From Bacteroidota bacterium (GTDB lineage Bacteria; Bacteroidota; Bacteroidia; Flavobacteriales_F; PHOS-HE28), in NCBI GenBank assembly GCA_018267055.1, contig JAFDZF010000193.1, positions 1 through 35,105 on the forward strand: a stretch of DNA of 35,105 bases. Direction: 5' to 3'. Within the stretch, counting starts at the first letter, position 1; each line of letters opens with the position of its first letter. This document shows, one piece after another, positions 19,560 to 28,100 of the stretch. Under the pieces are notes generated by a model, which searched no databases, was not told the origin of the DNA, and was given only the letters and a program-made list of their open reading frames with translations. The translations under genes and the position numbers were made by a program.

Positions 19560-22064
19560 ATGGCCCGCCTGCCCCGTTCACGAACGCTGTGCCGCTGCGT
19601 GGCCTGGGTCGCCGTGCTGTTGCCGGCCGTGGTGCAGGCCCAGACCACCCGCATCTCCGGCAAGGTCACCGATGCGGCCACCGGCGAGCCCCTGCCCTTC
19701 GTCAACATCAGCTTCATCGACAGCCGCATCAGCACCAACACCGACTTCGACGGGCTGTACGGCTTCGACACCTATTACGCCACCGACAGCATCCGCGCCA
19801 GCTGCGTGGGCTACACCACCCGGACTTTCGCCGTGAAGCGCGATGCCGCCCAGGTGATCGACATCCGGCTGGACAACTCGGCCGCCGAGCTGGGCGACGT
19901 GGTGGTGACGGCCTCGGAGAACTCGGTGTTCACCATCCTCCGCCGGGTGATCGCCAACAAGCCGGTGAACAACCGCGAGAAGCTGGCCGCCTACGAGTAC
20001 GAGGCCTACAACAAGATCGAGTTCGACCTGAACAACATCACCGAGGAGTTCACGAAGAAGAAGCTCTTCAAGGACTTCGCGTTCATCTTCGATTACGTCG
20101 ACTCCACGGACAGCAAGCCCTACCTGCCCATCTTCATGACCGAGACGCTCAGCGACGTGTACTACCGGCAGACGCCGCGCACGCGCCGCGAGGTGATCAA
20201 GGGCACCAAGGTGAGCGGGGTGGAGAACGAGAGCGTGAGCCAGTTCATGGGCGACATGTACCAGAACGTGAACATCTACGACAACTTCCTGGTGGTCTTC
20301 GGGAAGAACTTCATCAGCCCCATCGCCGACGGCGGCAAGGGCTTCTACACCTACTTCGTGGTGGACAGCAACTGGGTGGGCCACAACTGGTGCTACAAGA
20401 TCACCTTCGCCCCCAAGCGGCCGCAGGAGCTGGCCTTCACCGGCGAGATGTGGATCAACGACACCACCTACGCCGTGCGCCGCGTGCGGGCCACCATCGC
20501 CCCCGGGGCCAACCTCAACTTCGTGCAGGGCTTCGAGGTGCGCCAGGAGTATGAGGAGGTGAAGAAGGAGGTGTGGATGCTCACCCGCGACGAGCTGGTG
20601 GTGGACCTGAACGTGATCCGCGACACCGGCGAGAAGAACAAGCATGCCGTGCAGGGCTTCTACGGCCGCCGTACCGCCACCTACCGCGACTTCACCATCA
20701 ACGCGCCGAAGGAGCCCGCCTTCTACGCCGGCGCCGACGAGGTGGTGATGGCCGTGGACCCGTTGAGCCTGGGCTCCGACTATTGGGACCAGCACCGCCA
20801 TGTGCAGCTGAGCGCCAAGGAGGCCGCCATCTACCACATGGTGGACACGATGAAGACGATCCCGAAGTTCCGCACCTATGTGGACATCATCTCCACCATC
20901 GTCACCGGCTACTACACCAAGGGCAAGGTGGACCTGGGCCCCTACTTCACCACCTACAGCTTCAATCCGGTGGAGGGGCACCGCTTCCGCCTGGGCGCCC
21001 GCACGAGCTCCAATTTCAGCAAGCGCGTGGAGTTCGAGGGCTACGCGGCCTACGGCACCAAGGACGGGCAGTTCAAGTTCGGCCTGGGCGGCCAGGGCTT
21101 CATCAGCCGCACCTCGCGGCAGATCCTGGGCGCCTACTACAAGAAGGACATCGAGCAGCTGGGCCAGAGCACCAGCGCCTTCCGGCAGGACAACATCCTG
21201 AGCTCCGCCTTCCGCCGGACCCCCAACACCAAGCTCACCCTCGTGGAGGAGTACAAGGTGCAGCTCGAGCGCGAGTGGTTCACCGGCTTCAGCAACACCT
21301 TCATGCTGCGGTACCGCAACCTCTTCCCGCGGGGGTCGCTGGAATACATCCGGCTCACCGGCCCCGAGCTGGTGCCGGTGACGGTGAACAACATCCGCAC
21401 CGCCGAGCTGAGCGTGAACACGCGCTTCGCCTACCGCGAGAAATACGTGAGCGGCGATTTCCGGCGCGTCAGCCTGGGCACCCGCTACCCCGCATTGGAG
21501 CTGCACCTGGCCTTCGGCGTGCCCCACCTGCTGAGGAGCGAGTATGCCTACCAGAAGGCCGTGGTGCACGTGTACCAGCGCCTGCAGCTGGGTGCCCTGG
21601 GCTGGATGCGCCTCAATGCCGAGGCCGGGCAGGTGTGGGGCGCCCTGCCGTACCCGCTGCTCATCATCCACAGCGGCAACGAGACCTTCTACCTCGACGA
21701 CGCGGCCTTCAACACGATGAACTTCTTCGAGTTCATCAGCGACCGCTACACCCAGCTCATCCTCGAGCACCACTTCGAAGGCCTCCTCTTCAACCGCATC
21801 CCCCTGTTCCGCCGCCTGAAATGGCGCGAGGTCTTCACCGCGCGTGCCGTGGCCGGCGACCTGGAGGACACCGACCACCAGGGCGAGATGCTCTTCCTGC
21901 CCGGCATGTACAAGCTGGACCACGGCCCCTACGTGGAAGTGAGCGCCGGCGTGGAGAACATCCTGAAGGTGCTCCGGGTGGACGCGTTCTGGCGGCTGCG
22001 CTACAACGACCACCCCAACACGTCGCCCTTCGCCCTACGTTTGAAGCTCTTCGTGAACTTCTAG
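19560..22064 (+). CDS. DUF5686 outer-membrane protein with carboxypeptidase regulatory-like domain
   Basis: An 834-residue exported protein of a family common in Bacteroidota with no settled function. A signal peptide ends PAVVQAQ. Residues about 31-115 form a carboxypeptidase D regulatory-like beta-sandwich (RISGKVTDAATGEPLPFVNI, then IDIRLDNSAAELGDVVVTAS), as also found at the N-terminus of TonB-dependent receptors, but no plug domain follows. The rest matches the DUF5686 layout: YEYEAYNKIEFDLNN near 140, YQNVNIYDNFLVVFGKNFISPI near 235, then membrane-strand-like repeats, closing with FALRLKLFVNF, a barrel-type terminal strand ending in Phe. ATG at 19560 gives the signal peptide. It lies 8 nt after tatC, and lptB starts with no gap after its stop, so the three look co-transcribed. 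Confidence 0.9.
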   Translation: MARLPRSRTLCRCVAWVAVLLPAVVQAQTTRISGKVTDAATGEPLPFVNISFIDSRISTNTDFDGLYGFDTYYATDSIRASCVGYTTRTFAVKRDAAQVIDIRLDNSAAELGDVVVTASENSVFTILRRVIANKPVNNREKLAAYEYEAYNKIEFDLNNITEEFTKKKLFKDFAFIFDYVDSTDSKPYLPIFMTETLSDVYYRQTPRTRREVIKGTKVSGVENESVSQFMGDMYQNVNIYDNFLVVFGKNFISPIADGGKGFYTYFVVDSNWVGHNWCYKITFAPKRPQELAFTGEMWINDTTYAVRRVRATIAPGANLNFVQGFEVRQEYEEVKKEVWMLTRDELVVDLNVIRDTGEKNKHAVQGFYGRRTATYRDFTINAPKEPAFYAGADEVVMAVDPLSLGSDYWDQHRHVQLSAKEAAIYHMVDTMKTIPKFRTYVDIISTIVTGYYTKGKVDLGPYFTTYSFNPVEGHRFRLGARTSSNFSKRVEFEGYAAYGTKDGQFKFGLGGQGFISRTSRQILGAYYKKDIEQLGQSTSAFRQDNILSSAFRRTPNTKLTLVEEYKVQLEREWFTGFSNTFMLRYRNLFPRGSLEYIRLTGPELVPVTVNNIRTAELSVNTRFAYREKYVSGDFRRVSLGTRYPALELHLAFGVPHLLRSEYAYQKAVVHVYQRLQLGALGWMRLNAEAGQVWGALPYPLLIIHSGNETFYLDDAAFNTMNFFEFISDRYTQLILEHHFEGLLFNRIPLFRRLKWREVFTARAVAGDLEDTDHQGEMLFLPGMYKLDHGPYVEVSAGVENILKVLRVDAFWRLRYNDHPNTSPFALRLKLFVNF

Positions 22065-22802
<738 letters not shown>

Positions 22803-22826
22803 GCCTCGGGGGCGTTCGCCTTCCGC

Positions 22827-23081
22827 TCAGGCCTCCTCCACCGAGAAGCTGTACTTCTCCATGATCAGGTTGGCGAGGAGCTTCTTGCAGGCCTCGTCCA
22901 CCTTGGCCTCCGCGGCCTTCTTGTCCTTCGCCTCCAGCTGCAGGGTGATGTGCTTGCCGATGCGCACGCCGGTGATCTCGGGCAGGCCGAGATTGCTCAT
23001 GCTGCCGGTGACCGCCTTGCCCTGGGGATCGAGCAGGTTATCGTGGGGCATCACATCGATGGAGGCGCGGAAGGTCTTCAT
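22827..23081 (-). CDS. purS: Phosphoribosylformylglycinamidine synthase subunit PurS
   Basis: PurS is the small bridging subunit of the three-part PurS/PurQ/PurL FGAM synthase, which makes the amidine intermediate of purine synthesis. The 84-residue product has the family length and pattern: an initial strand (MKTFRASIDVMPH), then LLDPQGKAVTGSMSNLGLPE, the conserved VRIGKHITLQLEA strand and a C-terminal helix (AKVDEACKKLLANLIMEKYSF). Start is the ATG at 23081; an in-frame start at 23114 would add 11 unrelated residues and precede the promoter-like CATCTTTG. No purQ or purL is adjacent. It faces lptB with 24 nt between stops and lies 51 nt downstream of pssA on the same strand. Confidence 0.9.
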   Translation of the reverse strand: MKTFRASIDVMPHDNLLDPQGKAVTGSMSNLGLPEITGVRIGKHITLQLEAKDKKAAEAKVDEACKKLLANLIMEKYSFSVEEA

Positions 23082-23085
23082 GGCG

Positions 23086-23093
23086 CAAAGATG
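23086..23093 (-). promoter_or_regulatory. Possible -7 box directly upstream of purS
   Basis: The minus strand reads CATCTTTG, one base off TAnnTTTG, only 4 nt before the purS ATG. If used, the mRNA would be leaderless or nearly so. Confidence 0.4.
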
Positions 23094-23132
23094 CCAAATG
23101 CAGCGAGGAGCCACCAGCCCCGGGCCCGATGC

Positions 23133-23894
23133 TCAAAGCGGGCGGCTCGACGCCGGAAAGAGCCTTCCCCAAAGCGGGCTGAGGAGGTAGAGCGCCAGGA
23201 GCAGCGGCACGGCCAGGATGCCATAGAGCGCCACCAGCACTGCGCCGAGGCCGAGGAGCAGGAAGATGACCTCGTTGCCCTTCCAGCCGCCGTGCTTGAA
23301 CTTGAGGGAGGGGAGGGGGAGCTCGGAGAGCATGAGCGCGCCCAGGACGACCGTGGTCATCAGCAGCAGGAAGGGGTGGGCGAACAAGGCGACCACCAGG
23401 CCGAAGGGGAGGTCCCTGCCCGGGGTATGGACCACCAGGTCCCCCGCCAGGATCAAGGGGATACTGGCCCAGAACAGCGCATTCGCCGGGGTGGGAAGGC
23501 CCAGGAAGCCTGAGGTCTGCCGGGGGTCGATGTTGAACTTGGCCAGGCGCCAGGCGGAAGCGATCGGGATCAGGAGGACCGCCAGGGCGACCACCCAGGC
23601 ATGGGCTTCGTTCCGCTGGTCCACGATGGACGTGGTGTGCAGCGACCAGACCGCGAACGCCGGCGCCATCCCGAACGTCACCATGTCGGCCAGGCTGTCC
23701 AGTTGCGCGCCCAGGGGGCTCCCACCGCCCAGGGCACGGGCCGCCAGCCCGTCGAACACGTCGAACAGCGCGCCCAGGAAGACCAGCCCACAGGCGATCG
23801 TTAGCTGTCCTTGGGAAGCCAGTAGCACGGACGAGACGCCACAGGCTAGGTTCGCGGTGGTCAGCAGGTCGGAAAGGCGGGGGGGACGGGGCAC
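23133..23894 (-). CDS. pssA: CDP-diacylglycerol--serine O-phosphatidyltransferase
   Basis: PssA joins CDP-diacylglycerol and serine to phosphatidylserine, the precursor of phosphatidylethanolamine. The CDP-alcohol phosphotransferase motif is intact: DGLAAR, then G and two Asp in GAQLDSLAD, fitting DGx2ARx8Gx3Dx3D. SLADMVTFGMAPAF, AWRLAKFNID and FLGLPTPANALF are typical of the serine-specific type. Several hydrophobic segments place it in the inner membrane. The start is uncertain: GTG at 23894 (VPRPPRLSDLLTTANLACG) places the family's first membrane helix near the N-terminus and gives 253 residues; a GTG at 23972 would add 26 polar residues and would lie upstream of the porV promoter box on the other strand. 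The last 60 residues are unusually hydrophobic, suggesting additional helices. Confidence 0.9.
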   Translation of the reverse strand: MPRPPRLSDLLTTANLACGVSSVLLASQGQLTIACGLVFLGALFDVFDGLAARALGGGSPLGAQLDSLADMVTFGMAPAFAVWSLHTTSIVDQRNEAHAWVVALAVLLIPIASAWRLAKFNIDPRQTSGFLGLPTPANALFWASIPLILAGDLVVHTPGRDLPFGLVVALFAHPFLLLMTTVVLGALMLSELPLPSLKFKHGGWKGNEVIFLLLGLGAVLVALYGILAVPLLLALYLLSPLWGRLFPASSRPL

Positions 23895-23945
23895 GTGCGC
23901 CCGCCGGGATCCCTTGGCGGACGCGGCGGCGGGCCGAAGTTGGGA

Positions 23946-23953
23946 TAATTTCG
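23946..23953 (+). promoter_or_regulatory. Predicted -7 box of the porV-like / C25 peptidase operon
   Basis: TAATTTCG, one base off TAnnTTTG, lies 52 nt before the ATG at 24006 in the gap between pssA and the porV-like gene. No TTG at standard spacing. Confidence 0.4.
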
Positions 23954-24005
23954 GGGCAATATCGGAGGCCACTCTCAGTTAGAAGCTGCGTCAATCCGCA
24001 TATCG

Positions 24006-25106
24006 ATGAAGACCACCGCACGGCAGGGGATGAGGAACATCGTCCTGGCAGGAGCCCTGCTGGCCGGACCGCTCGCGTTCGCCCAGGATGCCCCCAAGTA
24101 CAGCAACGAGTTCCTCACCATCGGCGTGGGCGCCCGCTCGCTCGGCATGGGCTATGCCTATGTGGGCAGCGCCAGCGACGTCACCGCCGGCTATTGGAAC
24201 CCCGCCGGGCTGCCGGGCGTGCGGGGCGACCTGCAGGTGGGCGCCATGCACAGCGAGTACTTCGCCGGCATCGCCAAGTACGACTACATCGGCATCGCCA
24301 AGCCCATCGACAGCGCCAGCGTCATCGGCATCTCCTTCATCCGCTTCGGGGTGGACGACATCCCCAACACCACCGAGCTGATCGACAACGACGGCAACCT
24401 GGACTATGACCGCATCACCAGCTTCTCCGCCGCGGACAATGCCTTCCTGATCAGCTACGCCCGCAAGATGAAGGTGCCCGGCCTGCGCCTGGGTGCCAAC
24501 GCCAAGGTGATCTACCGCAAGGTGGGGCCCTTCGCCCGGGCCTGGGGCTTCGGCCTCGATGCCGGCCTGCAGTACGACCGCGGGCCCTGGCGCTTCGCCG
24601 CGATGGGGCGTGACATCACCAGCACCTTCAACGCCTGGAGCTATACCCTGGACCAGAAGACGCAGGACGTGTTCGCACGCACCGGCAACGAGCTGCCCAC
24701 CAATGGTGTGGAGATCACCCTGCCGCGCATGGTGCTCGGCGTGGCCCGCCAGTTCCACCTCAGCGCCAAGCTGGACCTGCTGGCCGAGGCGGACCTGGAG
24801 AACACCTTCGACGGCAAGCGCAACACCCTCATCGCCTCCAACACCTGGAGCGCCGACCCGCGCCTGGGCATCGAGCTGGGCTATGCCCGCGTGGTGTACC
24901 TCCGCGCCGGGGTGAACAACTTCCAGTACGTCACCGACATCAACGACAAGAAGACCCTCAACTTCCAGCCGAACATCGGCCTGGGCCTGAAGATCAAGAG
25001 CGTTTCGCTGGACTACGCCCTGACGGACATCGGTGACAAGAGCGTCGCGCTCTATTCGAACGTCTTCTCCCTGCGCTTCGACCTCTTCAAGAAAGGCACG
25101 TCATGA
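24006..25106 (+). CDS. PorV-family outer-membrane protein (PorV2-like) of the type IX secretion/sorting system
   Basis: PorV is a FadL-like outer-membrane barrel that hands T9SS cargo to the sortase PorU. This 366-residue protein has a signal peptide ending GPLAFAQ, then YSNEFLTIGVGARSLGMGYA and VGSASDVTAGYWNPAGLPG, the N-terminal signature of PorV/PorQ proteins. Regular barrel strands follow, ending LFSLRFDLF-like (NVFSLRFDLFKKGTS). The start at 24006 is preferred over the ATG at 24030 because it keeps a basic n-region. Its TGA overlaps the ATG of the giant C25 peptidase, so the two are translationally coupled. In the canonical locus porU precedes porV; here the PorV-like gene is first, and the partner is much larger, which fits a PorV2-type paralogue. 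The assignment to PorV2 rather than PorV is inferred from order and partner. Confidence 0.85.
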   Translation: MKTTARQGMRNIVLAGALLAGPLAFAQDAPKYSNEFLTIGVGARSLGMGYAYVGSASDVTAGYWNPAGLPGVRGDLQVGAMHSEYFAGIAKYDYIGIAKPIDSASVIGISFIRFGVDDIPNTTELIDNDGNLDYDRITSFSAADNAFLISYARKMKVPGLRLGANAKVIYRKVGPFARAWGFGLDAGLQYDRGPWRFAAMGRDITSTFNAWSYTLDQKTQDVFARTGNELPTNGVEITLPRMVLGVARQFHLSAKLDLLAEADLENTFDGKRNTLIASNTWSADPRLGIELGYARVVYLRAGVNNFQYVTDINDKKTLNFQPNIGLGLKIKSVSLDYALTDIGDKSVALYSNVFSLRFDLFKKGTS

Positions 25107-28100
25107 GACGATCGCTACTGTCGGCACTATCGGTCCTGCTCGCCGGCTGGGCAATGGCCCAGAGCTATGGCAATGGATGGATCGATTACGACCGGCAGTA
25201 CTGGTCCTTCAAGATCTGGAAGGAGGGCATCTACCGCATCGATTCGCTTTCGCTGGCCAACGCCGGCTTCCCCATCGGTGACGTGGACGTGCGGGCGGTG
25301 CAGCTCTTCGGGCGCGAGCGCCAGGTCCCCCTCTATGTGCAGGGTGAAAGCGACGGCCAGCTGAACACGGGCGACTTCATCGAGTTCTACGCCAAGGGCA
25401 ACGACACCTGGCTGGACAGCCTGGCCTGGGACGACCCGGCGCACATCAACAACCCGTTCTATTCGGCCTTCAACGACACCATCCAGTACTTCCTCACCTG
25501 GGACGTGCCGGCCACCTCGGCCCGGATCCCCTTGGCGGCGAGCACCGGCTGGGAAAGCGTTCCCGCGCGCCCCTGGTGCTGGGGCTCCGCGATGATCGCC
25601 TTCCCCCATATCTACCAGGCGGGGAAGCGCACCTTCCACGATGCCTCCAACGCCCTGTTCAATGAAGCGGAGGGCTACTTCGCCTCCATCCCCCTGAACG
25701 CGATCGCCGCGGACGCATCGCAGCAGTTCGAAGTGCCCGCGTATGACCCCTACCAGGACGCGCAGGTGGCCACCGTGGGGCTGGACGTGGTGTCCGCCAG
25801 CATGAACGATGCCGGCAACGGGGCCTGTCCCAACCACCACCTCCGGGTGGCCGTGAACGGAACGCCCCTGACCGATACCACCTTCACGGGGTACCAGCTG
25901 AACAAGTTCCATTATGAGCTGCCCTGGAACGTCACCGCCGCCTCCAACGTGTCCATCGGCCTCACTGCGGTGCATGACCTGACCTGCACGGAGTTCCCTT
26001 CGGACTATCCCGACCGCCAGGTGATGAGCTGGGCCCGCCTCCGGTACCCGCGCAAGTTCCTGCTGGTCTACGACGAGTTCTCCTCCATCGAGGTGCCGTT
26101 CGACGGCACGAACGCCCCCGCCCACCTCGCCTTCCCCTATGCGCCGCCGGTCCTGTACGCCTGGGGCGACACGCTCCGCCGCGTGGACTGCATCCAGGAC
26201 AACAGCACGGGCCTCTGGCATGCCCTGGTCCCGGGAGGGACGGGGACCGATACCAAAGTGGTCATCTCGCGCGTCCTGTCCACCATCCCTGTCACCCAGT
26301 TCCAGCGGGTCAATGGCACAGGGTTCTTCCACGACCTCGGCCTCCAGCTCACGGACTCGGCGCTCATCATCGTCACCCACGCCACGCTGATGGAGGCGGC
26401 GCAGGCGTATGCGTCGTACCGGCACATCAGTCCCGTAGCGCCCTACAACACCATCGTGGCTGACGTGGACGAGCTGTACCAGCAGTTCGGCGGCGGCATC
26501 CCGAAGCATCCGCTGGCCATCCGGCGGTTCGTGAAGTACGTGCACGACCACGCGCCTACGCGTCCGCGGGCCCTCTTCCTCATCGGCAAGAGCGTGAAGG
26601 CCCCGCCCACCGGCGGCGGCGACCCGAACCGCGGCTACCGCCGCGATCCTCTGGCCTATGCCCGCTGCCTGGTGCCCACCATGGGCTTCCCGCCCAGCGA
26701 TGCCTTGTTCACCCTGGACCTCAACGGCACCCAGCCGAACGACCTGACCGTGCCCGTGGGGCGCCTGGCCGCGCGCACGCCCACCGACGTGTATCGCTAC
26801 CTGGACAAGGTGCAGGCGCTGGAAGGGCAGGCCCCGGCCAAGTGGATGAAGAACATCCTGCACTTCCGCGGCGGCTTCGAGCTGGCGGAATGGCAGGCCT
26901 TCGATGCGGCGCTCGAGAGCTATCGGGTGATCGCTGAGGACACCTGTTTCTCCGGCCGCGTCATCAAGTTCATCAAGGATGGCGGCGGGGTCATCGAGCA
27001 GGCGTCGGCCGATAGCGTGAACATGCTCATCGAGCAGGGGGTGACGCTGATGACCTTCTTCGCCCACGCCTTCGGCGGCGGCTTCGATATCACCATCGAC
27101 GAGCCGGCCAACTACGACTGGCATGGCAAGTACCCCACGGTGATCGGCAACTCGTGCTATTCGGGCAACATCCACCTTTACGACGCGGCGAGCGCCAGCG
27201 AGAAGTTCGTGCTGCCGGACCACGCGGGGGCCATCGCTTTCCTCTCCTCGGTGGACGTGGGCCTCTCGGGCTACCTCCAGAACTACACGCAGGACTTCTA
27301 CCGGAGCTTCGGCCAGTTGAACTACGGCAAGAGCATCGGCGACCACATGCGTTTCGCCGTGCACCAACAGCTGACCAATCCCTCGCTCGAAGCCCTCAAC
27401 AGTGCGCAGACGCTGGCCTTGCATGGCGACCCCACCATCGTGATGAACTCGCCCAAGGAGGTGGACCTGGAGATCGAGGACGCCGATGTGAGCATATCGC
27501 CCGAGCCGGTGACGGCCGATGCCGACTCGTTCCACGTGCAGGCCGTGGTGCGCAACATCGGACGCGGCACATACACGCCCTTCTCCGTTGCCGTGCAGCG
27601 CACCCAGCCGGGCCTCCCGGCCGGGCAACCCGTGATCCGGCAGATGGTGTTGCCGCACTTCCAGGACACCGTGTCGTTCACCCTGCCCACGGATCCCGGC
27701 ACGGGCGGCGGCCAGGGCCTCAATGACCTGGAGGTCCGCGTGGACCTGGACCCGAACGTGATCCCGGAGCTGGACGACCAGGGCAACAATGTGGCCCACC
27801 GCACCCTCCTGATCACCTCCGGCGACCTGCTCCCGGTGGACCCATACGACTTCGCCATCACGCCGGACCCTGCGCCGCTGCTGCAGGCCAGCACGGGCGA
27901 TCCCTTCGCGCCGGTGCGCCGCTACATCTTCCAGATCGACACCACGGACCTGTACAACAGCCCCCTGCGCGAGCAGGGCCAGGTAAGCGCCCCAGGTGGT
28001 GTGGTGAGCTGGCAGCCGCAGCAGATCTATGCGCTGAACAACACCCAGGACAGCGTGGTGTACTACTGGCGCTGCACCCTGGACAGCGCGGGCAACGGGG

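Noticed and set aside
19578-22013. An 811-codon open frame antisense to the DUF5686 gene
   Set aside because: Same low-complexity His/Val/Gly/Leu composition as other antisense frames here; no start context or motif.
22803-22826. Terminator between lptB and purS
   Set aside because: Only a 4-bp GGCG/CGCC stem and no T-rich tail in the 24-nt gap.
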